From contig NZ_JAJVCN010000001.1 in NCBI RefSeq assembly GCF_021390435.2, forward strand, positions 620,001 through 684,000: DNA of 64,000 bases, written 5' to 3'. Positions 45,595 through 54,121 of the stretch are shown in pieces. The translations under genes were made by a program, and so were the position numbers. The DNA comes from Kibdelosporangium philippinense. Lineage in GTDB: Bacteria; Actinomycetota; Actinomycetes; Mycobacteriales; Pseudonocardiaceae. Numbering within the stretch: position 1 is the stretch's first letter; every line of letters begins with the position of its first letter. The notes below the pieces were generated by a model. It was not told where the DNA came from and searched no databases. It was given only the letters and a program-made list of their open reading frames with translations.

Positions 45595-45681
45595 GTCTGG
45601 AAGTATGCGCCTGCCCGTGTGCACCCGATATCCCACAATTCCGGGATTTCATCGAAAACGGCCGGTTCATACCGTCGCTTC

Positions 45682-46089
45682 ATGACTCACTTCAGCACAG
45701 CGGGTGAAGGACTGGAACTGTCCGCACCCGACGCACAGGTCACCGTCAAAATCGACGCGTCACACACCGGCGGCGCGTACGAGGTGTTCGAAATTGACGC
45801 ACCCCGCGGCCCGGTGACACCACCTCACGGCACACCGTGGCCGAAGTCGTACTACGTGTTGCACGGGCGGATGGCCGTGCTCGTTTCGGGCGAGATCTAT
45901 GACATGGGACCGGGTTCGTCGATCACGATCCCGCCGAACGCGATCCACACCTTCACTGTCCACACGCCATCGGTCCGGTTTCTGGCGCTCAGCATCACCG
46001 ATGCCATGGGAAAGTTCTTCCGTGAATTGTCCACAGCGGAGAACCCTTACGAGGTAGCCGGTAAGCACGGCATCAAGGTGGAGTCATGA
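45682..46089 (+). CDS. Cupin-domain protein
   Basis: 135 residues with a single cupin barrel: VTPPHGTPWPKSYYVLHGRMAVLVSGE and the second motif SITIPPNAIHTFTVHTP. His residues could hold a metal. Function unknown. The stop overlaps the DUF1304 start (ATGA). Confidence 0.8.
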   Translation: MTHFSTAGEGLELSAPDAQVTVKIDASHTGGAYEVFEIDAPRGPVTPPHGTPWPKSYYVLHGRMAVLVSGEIYDMGPGSSITIPPNAIHTFTVHTPSVRFLALSITDAMGKFFRELSTAENPYEVAGKHGIKVES

Positions 46090-46487
46090 CTCTCATCGCC
46101 ACGGTTTTCGCCGGTATCGCCGCACTCGTGCACATCATCGCCTTCGCATGGGAGACAGTCCTTTTCCGCAGGGAAGGCGTGCACTGGGGCGTTTTCAAGA
46201 TTCGCTCGGAGGATGTGCCAGCGGTACTGCTCTGGTCGTTCAACCAAGGCTTCTACAACCTGTTCCTTGCCGCGGGCACGGTCTTCGGACTGGTCTCTGT
46301 GCACAGTGGAAACGTGGAACTCGGGCGCGCGTTCGTGTTCTACACGTGTGGCTTCATGGTGTTGTCGGGAACCATGCTGTTCATCTCCAACCGTCTCGGC
46401 CTCGGCCGCGAAAAGGACGCCGACGTTTGGGGCCCGTTCGGTCAGGGCGTGCCGCCACTCGTCGCAATCATCGCGATGCTCGCCTGA
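46086..46487 (+). CDS. DUF1304 membrane protein
   Basis: 133 residues with four transmembrane helices (IATVFAGIAALVHIIAFAWE, FNQGFYNLFLAAGTVFGL, FYTCGFMVLSGTMLFISN, VPPLVAIIAML). WGVFKI and NQGFYN are typical of DUF1304. Function unknown; co-translated with the cupin protein. Confidence 0.85.
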   Translation: MTLIATVFAGIAALVHIIAFAWETVLFRREGVHWGVFKIRSEDVPAVLLWSFNQGFYNLFLAAGTVFGLVSVHSGNVELGRAFVFYTCGFMVLSGTMLFISNRLGLGREKDADVWGPFGQGVPPLVAIIAMLA

Positions 46488-46492
46488 GGCAA

Positions 46493-46524
46493 CCCCGTAC
46501 GGCCACCGAAGTGACCGTACGGGG
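46493..46524. terminator. Bidirectional hairpin terminator
   Basis: ccccgtacgg (46493-46502) and ccgtacgggg (46515-46524), perfect 10-bp stem, between the convergent DUF1304 and IclR genes. Confidence 0.7.
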
Positions 46525-46533
46525 AACGGCGAA

Positions 46534-47355
46534 CTATTCCCGGGGGACCTCGGCTGGCACTTTGACCGAGCCGAAGACCCGGGAGATCTCCATGCTGTAG
46601 CGCATCACGATCGGACCGACCTCACGCACGCGGGCCGGTTTCATCCGGGATGCGAGTGACGACACCGAAAGCGCACCGATCACTTCGTCGCTGTGGTCGA
46701 AGATCGGTGCGGCGATACATCGCACTTCCTCCTCGTTCTCCCGGTCGTCGATGGCGTAGCCGCGGCGCCGGATGCGTTGCAGATCCGCGCGTAGTTCGGC
46801 GGGTTCGGCGAGCGTCCGATCGGTCACCGGCTGCAGGCCACGATCTATCGCCGCCTGAACCGCCTCTTCGGGCAGCCAGGCGAGGATCGCTTTTCCCACC
46901 GCTGTCCGATATGCGGGCACTCGGTTGCCTATCCGGGAAGCCATCCGTACCTGATGGTCGTTCTCGACCTTGTCGATGTAGACAACATCCGGCGGCTCGT
47001 ACACGACCAAATGACAGGTCTCGCCAAGCGTGCGTTGCATGCGCCGCAACGGCTCCGCCGCCACGGTACGCAGATCCAACGACGCGAGGTAGGCCTGGCC
47101 GAGGCGCAAAGCGCCGTGGCCTAGCCGGAACCAGCCGGTTTGCCGGTCCCGGATGAGCAGATTTGTGTCGAGCAGGGGAGTTGTCAGGCGCAGCACGCTG
47201 CTCTTGCTGATCTTCAAGTCCTCGGCGATACGTGACAGCGGGACCCCGCGGGTCGCGTTCGCCCGGTCGGACACGTACTGGAGTACCGAAAGCGCGCGTC
47301 GTAGGGACGACGACTGGTTTCGCGAACTGGGCTGACTGGACACAGTGTGAAGCAT
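46534..47355 (-). CDS. IclR-family regulator beside the FAD oxidase gene
   Basis: 273 residues. Winged helix VPLSRIAEDLKISKSSVLRLTTPLLD, ligand domain LGETCHLVVYEPPDVVYIDKVEN and RGYAIDDRENEEEVRCIAAPIF. Divergent from the oxidase gene at 47499, so it is the probable local regulator. ATG at 47355. Confidence 0.87.
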   Translation of the reverse strand: MLHTVSSQPSSRNQSSSLRRALSVLQYVSDRANATRGVPLSRIAEDLKISKSSVLRLTTPLLDTNLLIRDRQTGWFRLGHGALRLGQAYLASLDLRTVAAEPLRRMQRTLGETCHLVVYEPPDVVYIDKVENDHQVRMASRIGNRVPAYRTAVGKAILAWLPEEAVQAAIDRGLQPVTDRTLAEPAELRADLQRIRRRGYAIDDRENEEEVRCIAAPIFDHSDEVIGALSVSSLASRMKPARVREVGPIVMRYSMEISRVFGSVKVPAEVPRE

Positions 47356-47361
47356 GACACG

Positions 47362-47373
47362 TGGTCTGGACCT
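47362..47373. promoter_or_regulatory. Degenerate DasR-like site (tentative)
   Basis: tggtctggacct matches the dre consensus TGGTCTAGACCA at 10 of 12 positions, in the divergent region between the IclR and FAD oxidase genes. Weak on its own. Confidence 0.3.
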
Positions 47374-47498
47374 GTTACGCCGACAACACGACATTTTGCA
47401 CTGCACAACAACCTGATCAACTCATGGCACGTCTGACCTGGGCGGTGGTCGTCTGGAAGGCGCTGGGGGTTGCACGCTTCAAAGGGGTGACAATCCAA

Positions 47499-49151
47499 AT
47501 GAGTGAGGTCGGACGCCGCCGTTTTCTGGCGGGAGCCGGTGCCGCCGCGGTGGGGGTCGCGGTGACGAGCACGACCGCGGCGGCACAGGAAGCGGAGGCT
47601 GGGGTCAGCCTTCCGGCCACCACAGTGCGGCCGGGCGACGCGAGATACATCGACATGGTCCGTGGCACCAACCCACGGTGGATCGGCTCGCCGGAAGCCG
47701 TCCGCGTGGTCAACTCCACCGCGCAAGTCGTTGCCGCGGTGCAGGAGGCGGTGACCGCGGGCAAGCAGATCGGGATCAGGAGCGGTGGTCACTGCTACGA
47801 AGACTTTGTTTACAGTGGGAAGCAAGTAGTTCTCGATTTGTCCGAGTTGGACGATATCGGCTACGACCCGGCAGTGAACGCCATCTCGGTCGGTGCTGGT
47901 GCGAATCTTTTTCAGGTTTACGAGGCGCTGTACCGGGTTTGGGGTGTCATCATCCCGGGCGGCTCGTGCGCGACCGTCGGCGCGGGCGGGCACATCACGG
48001 GCGGTGGCTACGGTCTGAACTCCCGGCAGTTCGGGCTGACCGTCGACTATCTGTACGGCGTCGAGGTTGTCGTGGTCGACGCGACCGGCAAGGCACGGTC
48101 GGTCATCGCGACCCGCGAGGCCAACGACCCGAACCGGGAACTCTGGTGGGCGCACACCGGCGGTGGCGGCGGCAACTTCGGTGTCGTCACACGGTTCCTG
48201 CTGAAGTCCCGCACGGCGACCGGGACCGACCCGGCGACCTTCCTGCCCAAGCCGCCGTCCGAGATCTTCCTGCATTCGGTCGCGGTGAACTGGAAGGACC
48301 TTACCGAGGCGGAATTCGCCACGATCGTCGGCAACTTCGGCAAGTGGCACGAGCAGAACAGTGCGCCGGACTCGCCGTACGCCGGGCTGTTCGGTTTGCT
48401 CAAGCTGAACAAGCGGACACAGGACCCGATCACCAAAGAGATCGGCGGCCAGGTCGCGATGACCACGCAGGCCGACGCGACCGTGCCCAACGCCCGCAAG
48501 CTGCTGGACGACTTCGTGGCGTACGTCTTCAACGGCGTGCAGGCGTCACGAACGGCCAACATCACGCGGGCCGGTCACTTCGCGGCATTGCCGCAATTCG
48601 AAGAGCCGCAGCGGTTGCCGTGGCTCAACGGCACCTTTGCCTTGAGCGGCGGCGGATGGGAGTTCCGCGGCGACTACAAGTCGGCGTATATGCGGAAAGC
48701 GCACACCTCCGAGCAGATCGCGGCGATGTACAAGGCGTTGACGGCTGAGTACAACAACCCCAACGCCTTGGTGCAGATCGACTCGTACGGCTGCAAAATC
48801 AACTCGGTGGCGTCGACGGACACCGCTGTGCCGCAGCGGGACTCGATCATGAAGTTGCAGTATCAGGTGTACTGGAAGGATCCGGCGGAGGACGCGCGAC
48901 ACCTCCAGTGGTTCCGCGACTTCTACTCGTCGGTGTACGCCTCGACCGGTGGTGTGCCGGTGCCCAACGCGGTGACCGACGGGTGTTACGTGAACTATCC
49001 GGACATCGACTTGCAGGATCCGACGTTCAACAAGTCCGGCGTGCCGTGGTCGACCTTGTACTACAAGGGAAGCTACCCGCGCCTGCGTCAGGTGAAGGCG
49101 AAGTACGACCCACGTAACGTCTTCCGGCACCGCCAGTCGATCGAGCCTTAG
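47499..49151 (+). CDS. Secreted FAD-linked oxidase, berberine-bridge/AA7 type
   Basis: 550 residues. Twin-arginine signal (EVGRRRFLAGAGAAAVGVAV). VAO/PCMH FAD domain with both covalent attachment residues: His98 in IRSGGHCYED and Cys157 in GGSCATVGAGGHITGGGYG. C-terminal BBE segment ends YDPRNVFRHRQSI. Bicovalent FAD enzymes of this family include carbohydrate C1 oxidases such as chitooligosaccharide oxidase, which form lactones and H2O2. Substrate is not determined by sequence; the neighbourhood suggests an amino sugar. ATG 47499 with AAAGGGG upstream. Confidence 0.85.
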   Translation: MSEVGRRRFLAGAGAAAVGVAVTSTTAAAQEAEAGVSLPATTVRPGDARYIDMVRGTNPRWIGSPEAVRVVNSTAQVVAAVQEAVTAGKQIGIRSGGHCYEDFVYSGKQVVLDLSELDDIGYDPAVNAISVGAGANLFQVYEALYRVWGVIIPGGSCATVGAGGHITGGGYGLNSRQFGLTVDYLYGVEVVVVDATGKARSVIATREANDPNRELWWAHTGGGGGNFGVVTRFLLKSRTATGTDPATFLPKPPSEIFLHSVAVNWKDLTEAEFATIVGNFGKWHEQNSAPDSPYAGLFGLLKLNKRTQDPITKEIGGQVAMTTQADATVPNARKLLDDFVAYVFNGVQASRTANITRAGHFAALPQFEEPQRLPWLNGTFALSGGGWEFRGDYKSAYMRKAHTSEQIAAMYKALTAEYNNPNALVQIDSYGCKINSVASTDTAVPQRDSIMKLQYQVYWKDPAEDARHLQWFRDFYSSVYASTGGVPVPNAVTDGCYVNYPDIDLQDPTFNKSGVPWSTLYYKGSYPRLRQVKAKYDPRNVFRHRQSIEP

Positions 49152-49531
49152 CCAACACCCGCGGCGGCCATCCGGGCGGTGTCCTGATATTCGCGCCAGT
49201 GCACGACTTTGCCGTTGCGCACGGTCAGGACGCCGATGAACCGGGCCGAGTGCCGTTCTCCGGTGGCGTTCACGATGCCAGCCAGTTCGTACTCCACCAC
49301 GATGACATCGGGCTCGATGGTGTCGTGGATGGCGATGGTCGTGCATTCGGTGAGCGTCACCGGCAGAGCGGCCCGGCCCGCCCTGGCGATCTCGCGAAAG
49401 TTCTCCGCGCCGCGGATCCGCTTCGTCACGCCGAAGGGCGTCTCCACAACGAGATCCGGCGCCCAGATGTAGTGCTCGGTTCCGGTCAGCCAGAAGTCCC
49501 GCATCTTCTCGAACGCCTCGCGAGGTGTCAT
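49148..49531 (-). CDS. SnoaL/NTF2-like protein
   Basis: 127 residues with the cone-shaped NTF2-like fold signature (ERHSARFIGVLTVRNGKVVHWREYQDTARM). Divergent from the TetR gene and sharing its operator. The last 4 bp overlap the FAD oxidase stop. Could be an isomerase, hydrolase or binding protein. Confidence 0.8.
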   Translation of the reverse strand: MTPREAFEKMRDFWLTGTEHYIWAPDLVVETPFGVTKRIRGAENFREIARAGRAALPVTLTECTTIAIHDTIEPDVIVVEYELAGIVNATGERHSARFIGVLTVRNGKVVHWREYQDTARMAAAGVG

Positions 49532-49548
49532 CGACCCTCCAGGGTTAA

Positions 49549-49593
49549 GATGAGTAGTGACTCACTTTCGACGATAGTGAGTGACGACTCATC
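49549..49593. promoter_or_regulatory. Large inverted-repeat operator for TetR
   Basis: 18-base arms at 49549-49566 and 49576-49593 match at 16 of 18 positions, spacer 9 bp. It lies in the divergent SnoaL/TetR promoter. Confidence 0.7.
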
Positions 49594-49609
49594 TTGTCAA
49601 AGGGGAGCC

Positions 49610-50143
49610 ATGCGTGCCGACGCCCTGCGCAACCGGGCCAAGATCCTCGCCGCCGCCGAGGAAGTCTTCGTCGAGTCCGGCGCCGATGCGTCCACAGAGG
49701 AGGTAGCCAGGCGCGCTGGCGTCGCCATCGGCACTGTCTTCCGGCACTTCCCGACCAAGAACGACCTGCTCGCCGCGATGATGAAGGAACTGGCGGCCCG
49801 GCTGGCCCGCGACGCGGAAACGCTTGCCGCCGAAGGCGATCCGGAAACAGCGTTCTTCACATTCTTCACCCAGGCCGTGGAACAGGCCGCTGGCAGGAAA
49901 ACCGTGGTCGAACTGTTGGGTGTGGACATAGAGGTCGGCAGTCAGGCACAGCTCCTGCGCGCTGCGATCGGCACGCTTCTGGTGAACGCACAGGAAGTTG
50001 GCGCGGTCCGTGACGACGTGCGACTCGACGAAGTCATGGCCTTGTTCACCGCCGCCGCGCACGGGGCGCTGCACGCGGGCTGGAGCCGTGACCTTCGCGC
50101 GCGCACCCTCAGCATCGTTTTCGCTGGCCTGAGGCCGTTCTAA
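49610..50143 (+). CDS. TetR-family regulator
   Basis: 177 residues. Helix-turn-helix ADASTEEVARRAGVAIGTVFRHFPTKNDLLAAMM. ATG 49610 follows AGGGGAG. Expected to bind the inverted repeat at 49549 and repress itself and the SnoaL-like gene. Confidence 0.9.
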   Translation: MRADALRNRAKILAAAEEVFVESGADASTEEVARRAGVAIGTVFRHFPTKNDLLAAMMKELAARLARDAETLAAEGDPETAFFTFFTQAVEQAAGRKTVVELLGVDIEVGSQAQLLRAAIGTLLVNAQEVGAVRDDVRLDEVMALFTAAAHGALHAGWSRDLRARTLSIVFAGLRPF

Positions 50144-50256
50144 AAAATTCTCAGATCCGCCTGAACCGCTGTCGGGGGTCAGCTCGTGTTGTGGGTGAGC
50201 GACCACCGCCCCGCAGAGATGCGACAGGGGCATCAGCGGGAGAAGGGATCCTAGTC

Positions 50257-51201
50257 ATGGCATCAGCTCGGGTGAGGCACATCCTTGCCACCGCGGCAGC
50301 TGTCGGCGCCGTGCTGGCCACCGCGGCGTGCGGGGCGAGCCCCACAGCGACGCCAGCGGCCAATCAGCGGCAGCTCCAGCAGCAACCGCCGACCGTCGCA
50401 GCGCCGACCGGGACGGTGCCCGTCGACGACGCGCCAACCGGGAACGCGGCAGGCACTTCTGGTTTGAAGGCAACGGAATCCGGTGCGCTCGGCACGATTC
50501 TGACCGACGCCGAAGGCAAAGCGATCTACCGCTTCGACAAGGACACCCCCAAGCCGCCGAAGTCGAACTGTGCGGACGCGTGTGAGAAGGCGTGGCCGAT
50601 CGTCGCCTTCAACGAGAACATGACGCTCGAAGGCGTCGAGAAGGCACAGATCGGTTCGATCGACCGTCCCGACGGCAAGAAGCAGCTGACCGTCGCGGGC
50701 TGGCCCGCGTACTACTACGAGAAGGACACCAAGGCTGGCGACGTGACCGGTGAAGCGGTCGGCGGCGTCTGGTGGACGATGGCCCCCAACGGCACCCGCG
50801 CCAAGGACAAGGTGAAGGCTGCCGCGCCGGGAACGACCGTGGTGCGTGCGATGGACGTCAAGCCGTTCGGCAAGGTGCTGACCGATGACAAGGGCTTCAC
50901 GCTCTACATCTTCGACAAGGACACCAAGGATCCGTCGGCGTCGAACTGCGACGGCGACTGCGCCAAGGCATGGCCGCCGCTGAAGGCCGAGGACAACATC
51001 ATCGCCGAGGGCGTCGACAAGAGCCTGATCGGTTCGGTCACCCGTAAGGACGGCACCAAGCAGGTGACGGTCGCGGGTTCCCCGGTCTACCGCTTCGCCA
51101 AGGACACCGCGCCGTGCCAGGCCAACGGTGAAGGCGTGCAGGGTGTCTGGTTCGTGGCCGGCACGGACGGCAAGAAGGCCAAGGACAAGCTGAAGAAGTA
51201 G
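50257..51201 (+). CDS. Lipoprotein with two COG4315 repeats (SCO0930-like)
   Basis: 314 residues. Signal peptide with a lipobox-like end (LATAACGAS, Thr at -3 is unusual). Two repeats of about 100 residues, each with LGTILTD/FGKVLTD..., a Cys pair (NCADACEKAW, NCDGDCAKAW) and a KKQLTVAGWPAYYY / TKQVTVAGSPVYRF strand. Possibly redox- or metal-related, but the family is uncharacterised. ATG 50257 has GGAGAAGGGA. Confidence 0.85.
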   Translation: MASARVRHILATAAAVGAVLATAACGASPTATPAANQRQLQQQPPTVAAPTGTVPVDDAPTGNAAGTSGLKATESGALGTILTDAEGKAIYRFDKDTPKPPKSNCADACEKAWPIVAFNENMTLEGVEKAQIGSIDRPDGKKQLTVAGWPAYYYEKDTKAGDVTGEAVGGVWWTMAPNGTRAKDKVKAAAPGTTVVRAMDVKPFGKVLTDDKGFTLYIFDKDTKDPSASNCDGDCAKAWPPLKAEDNIIAEGVDKSLIGSVTRKDGTKQVTVAGSPVYRFAKDTAPCQANGEGVQGVWFVAGTDGKKAKDKLKK

Positions 51202-51292
51202 TCCCCACAGATCATGTGATCCGGCGCTGGCCTCCCCTCCTGCGCCTCACCGGCGCCGGGTCACAGTTGGGTCCGACCCCCAACACATATGC

Positions 51293-51321
51293 GGCCCCCG
51301 GGACCTCCCGGGGGCCGTTTT
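51293..51321 (+). terminator. Intrinsic terminator after the repeat lipoprotein gene
   Basis: ggcccccggg (51293-51302), loop acct, cccgggggcc (51307-51316), then gtttt. Classic form. Confidence 0.85.
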
Positions 51322-51332
51322 CGCAGGTAGCT

Positions 51333-51380
51333 CCTCGTGAGTGGTTAGGCGTGTTAGAACACGCCTAACCACTCACGAGG
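51333..51380. terminator. Palindrome family member D
   Basis: 23-bp arms (51333-51355 / 51358-51380) with central ag; inner ggc/gcc pair specific to this copy. Between convergent genes, following the intrinsic terminator. Confidence 0.8.
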
Positions 51381-51385
51381 GTTTT

Positions 51386-51742
51386 TCAGTAGACGGGGCC
51401 GGTGTATTTCTCGCCCGGACCGGCGCCTGGCTCGTCCGGGAACGCGGAGCCTTCGCGGAACGCTCGTTGCAGGGACTGCAGGCCCTCGCGCAGGGGCCCG
51501 GCGTGCGGGCCGAGATACTCGACGGAAGCGGTCACCAGGCCGGCGAGGGCCGTGATCAGGCGGCGGGCTTCGTCAAGGTCGCGGCGAGGGGACTCGTCCG
51601 GATCCGGGTCCGCGAGGCCGAGGCGCTCGGCGGCGGCCGACATGAGCATCACAGCTGCCCGGCTGATCACCTCAACACTGGGAATGTCGCCTAGGTCACG
51701 AGCGTTGTCACTGGTGGCAGGGTCTGCGGCGGGGTCGTTCAC
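51386..51742 (-). CDS. DUF1844 protein
   Basis: 118 residues from GTG 51742 (GTG 51760 also in frame). VEVISRAAVMLMSAAAERLG and LDEARRLITALAGLV are characteristic of DUF1844, a small protein commonly encoded divergently from infC in actinobacteria. Function unknown. Confidence 0.82.
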   Translation of the reverse strand: MNDPAADPATSDNARDLGDIPSVEVISRAAVMLMSAAAERLGLADPDPDESPRRDLDEARRLITALAGLVTASVEYLGPHAGPLREGLQSLQRAFREGSAFPDEPGAGPGEKYTGPVY

Positions 51743-51913
51743 AGTCTGGTACCCTTCCACGTGCGACCAGCCCCTGTACCCACGGGGGCGGCAAGTGGAG
51801 CCCCGCTCCCACCCGCGTCACCGCTTGAGGTGTCCGGGTCCGGTCTTTATCGCAGCAGCGTGAGCTTGCTGCGGCGCGACGTGCGTGCATGTCGTGGATC
51901 GGTGTAGGCAGCG

Positions 51914-51942
51914 GGCCCCGCGTCAGAAATGACGGCGGGGCC
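51914..51942 (+). promoter_or_regulatory. Structured infC leader hairpin
   Basis: ggccccgcgtca (51914-51925), GAAA tetraloop, tgac, one bulged G, gcggggcc to 51942. A competing stem pairs cgcgtca (51919-51925) with tgacgcg (51943-51949). The mutually exclusive pairing, 80-110 nt before infC, could be regulatory. Confidence 0.45.
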
Positions 51943-52021
51943 TGACGCGTTACTGGGGTCACACCGCAGGCCGCAGCGTAGAGACACAAAGAGACTTTGT
52001 ACTCGGGAAAGAGGAGGCACC

Positions 52022-52585
52022 ATCAGCTCCGAGTCACGTATTAACGACCGCATCCGGGTGCCGGAGGTCCGCCTTGTCGGGCCGAACGGCGAGCAGGTCG
52101 GGATCGTCCGTATCGAGGACGCGCTCCGCCTCGCTCAGGAGGCGGATCTCGACCTCGTCGAGGTGGCCCCGCAGGCCCGCCCGCCTGTCTGCAAGCTCAT
52201 GGACTACGGCAAGTTCAAGTACGAGAGCGCGCAGAAGGCTCGCGAGTCCCGGCGCAACCAGGTACTCACGGTGATCAAGGAGCAGAAGCTCCGGCCGAAG
52301 ATCGACCCGCACGACTACGAGACCAAGAAGCGCGCGGTTGTCCGCTTCCTCGAGCACGGCAACAAGGTCAAGATCACCATCATGTTCCGTGGCCGTGAGC
52401 AGTCCCGCCCGGAGCTCGGATACCGGTTGTTGCAGCGGTTGGCCGACGACGTGGCCGAGTTGGGGGTCATCGAGTCCTCACCGAAGCAAGACGGCCGAAA
52501 CATGATCATGGTTCTGGCGCCGCACAAGAACGCCAAGCCGAAGACGAAGGCGACGACGCCGCAGGAGCCAGACCCCGCCGAGTAA
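52022..52585 (+). CDS. infC: Translation initiation factor IF-3, apparent ATC start
   Basis: 187 residues. [28 protein letters not shown] is the normal IF-3 N-terminus, followed by the basic linker and C-terminal domain ([41 protein letters not shown]). IF-3 separates ribosomal subunits and rejects non-standard start codons. There is no ATG/GTG/TTG at the expected place; ATC at 52022 is 5 bp after AGGAGG. Rare AUU/AUC/AUA starts are known for infC and give feedback control by IF-3 itself. Confidence 0.95.
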   Translation: MSSESRINDRIRVPEVRLVGPNGEQVGIVRIEDALRLAQEADLDLVEVAPQARPPVCKLMDYGKFKYESAQKARESRRNQVLTVIKEQKLRPKIDPHDYETKKRAVVRFLEHGNKVKITIMFRGREQSRPELGYRLLQRLADDVAELGVIESSPKQDGRNMIMVLAPHKNAKPKTKATTPQEPDPAE

Positions 52586-52613
52586 GTACTCGGGGTCACC
52601 TGAAGTAGACAGC

Positions 52614-52643
52614 GCTTCCGCCCGGGAATCCACGGGCGGAAGC
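52614..52643 (+). promoter_or_regulatory. Hairpin between infC and rpmI
   Basis: gcttccgcccg (52614-52624) pairs perfectly with cgggcggaagc (52633-52643), 8-base loop. Candidate processing or attenuation element within the infC-rpmI-rplT operon. Confidence 0.6.
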
Positions 52644-52661
52644 ACCTAGATGAGGACGACC

Positions 52662-52856
52662 ATGCCTAAGAACAAGACGCACAAGGGCACTGCCAAGCGC
52701 TTTCGCGTGACCGCCAAGGGCAAGCTGAAGCGCGAGCAGGCCGGCCGGCGGCACATCCTGGAGAAGAAGCCCAGCAAGCTGACCCGTCGCCTTGAGGGCA
52801 CGACCGACGTCTCCCAGAACGACGAGAAGCGCGTCAAGCGCCTCCTCGGCATCTGA
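52662..52856 (+). CDS. rpmI: 50S ribosomal protein L35
   Basis: 64 residues, normal length: [20 protein letters not shown] and [27 protein letters not shown] 52662 with GAGGAC upstream; four preceding in-frame codons are not part of the protein. Confidence 0.97.
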   Translation: MPKNKTHKGTAKRFRVTAKGKLKREQAGRRHILEKKPSKLTRRLEGTTDVSQNDEKRVKRLLGI

Positions 52857-52916
52857 GCAGTCCCTGACCACTAGGGGCAGCCCCGAAAGCCCCATCGAGA
52901 TAAACAGGATGGACCC

Positions 52917-53288
52917 GTGGCACGCGTCAAGCGGGCAGTCAACGCCCAGAAGAAGCGCCGCACGACCCTTGAGCTGGCCAGTGGCTACCGCGGCCAGCGC
53001 TCGCGGCTGTACCGCAAGGCCAAGGAGCAGGTGCTCCACTCGCTGAACTACGCATACCGCGACCGCCGCGCCCGCAAGGGTGACTTCCGGCAGCTGTGGA
53101 TCACGCGTATCAACGCGGCAGCCCGCCAGAACGGCATGACCTACAACCGCTTCATCCAGGGCCTGAAGGTCGCTGGTATCGAGGTTGACCGCAAGATCCT
53201 CGCCGAGCTCGCGGTGAGTGACCCGGCCGCGTTCACCGCGCTGGTCGAGGTGTCCCGCGCGAACGTTCCGGCGCAGGAGAAGGCCTGA
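52917..53288 (+). CDS. rplT: 50S ribosomal protein L20
   Basis: 123 residues. [58 protein letters not shown] start. L20 binds 23S rRNA early in assembly and in some bacteria represses its own operon. The stop TGA overlaps the CTG proposed as start of tsnR. Confidence 0.97.
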   Translation: MARVKRAVNAQKKRRTTLELASGYRGQRSRLYRKAKEQVLHSLNYAYRDRRARKGDFRQLWITRINAAARQNGMTYNRFIQGLKVAGIEVDRKILAELAVSDPAAFTALVEVSRANVPAQEKA

Positions 53289-54091
53289 GCAAGAACATAC
53301 AGCGACCCGGGGCAGCAGAGCTCTTCACCGAGCGAACGCCCCGGGTCGCTGCTGCGCGTCAACTGACCAAACGCGCGGGCAGGGAAAAGGCTGGCCGGTT
53401 CCTTGCCGAAGGCGCGCAGGCAGTCCGGGAAGCGTTGCGGTACGGCCAAGTCTACGAGGTCTTCGTGACCGAGGTAGCCGCCAGCCGGAACGCTGAGCTC
53501 GTCGACGAGGCCCGTGCCGCGGGCATCGTAGTGTCCACTGTGACCGATCGAGCCGCTGACGGGCTCTCGGAAACCGTGACACCGCAAGGCATTGTCGCGG
53601 TCTGCGAACTGCTTGACGTGCCGCTGGACGAGGCGCTCGTCGAACCGAAGCTGGTCGCGGTGCTCGTTGGCGTGTCCGATCCGGGCAATGCGGGCACGGT
53701 CACCAGGGTCGCTGATGCGGCTGGCGCATCCGCCGTGATTTTCGCCGGTGACACCGTCGATCCACACAACGGCAAGTGCGTACGTGCTTCCACCGGCAGT
53801 GTTTTCCACCTGCCGCTGGCGCGTTCCCGCAACACCGCAGCGGTTTTCGATGCCTGCCGGAAAGCCGGGTTGCGGCTGGTCGCGGCCGACGGGCATGCCA
53901 AGACGGATCTCACGCGGGTGGACTTGAGCCAGCCGACCGCGTGGGTGTTCGGCAGTGAGGCGCACGGGCTGGATGCCGAGGTGCTCGCGGCCGTCGACGA
54001 CGTGGTGAATGTCCCGATCTTCGGGAAGGCGGAGAGTTTGAACCTGGCAACCGCCGCCGCGGTCTGTCTTTACGCCGGGCACTTACGGTAA
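53285..54091 (+). CDS. tsnR: TrmH/SpoU-family RNA 2'-O-methyltransferase, apparent CTG start
   Basis: 268 residues if started at CTG 53285. The substrate-binding domain ([40 protein letters not shown]) lies entirely upstream of the first ATG/GTG/TTG in frame (TTG 53435), so the start must be earlier. CTG has AGGAGAAGG 5 bp upstream and overlaps the rplT stop (CTGA). SPOUT motifs: [57 protein letters not shown]. Methylates rRNA or tRNA. Confidence 0.88.
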   Translation: MSKNIQRPGAAELFTERTPRVAAARQLTKRAGREKAGRFLAEGAQAVREALRYGQVYEVFVTEVAASRNAELVDEARAAGIVVSTVTDRAADGLSETVTPQGIVAVCELLDVPLDEALVEPKLVAVLVGVSDPGNAGTVTRVADAAGASAVIFAGDTVDPHNGKCVRASTGSVFHLPLARSRNTAAVFDACRKAGLRLVAADGHAKTDLTRVDLSQPTAWVFGSEAHGLDAEVLAAVDDVVNVPIFGKAESLNLATAAAVCLYAGHLR

Positions 54092-54121
54092 ACAACTTCC
54101 CAACTGCTCCGGAAGGAGATC

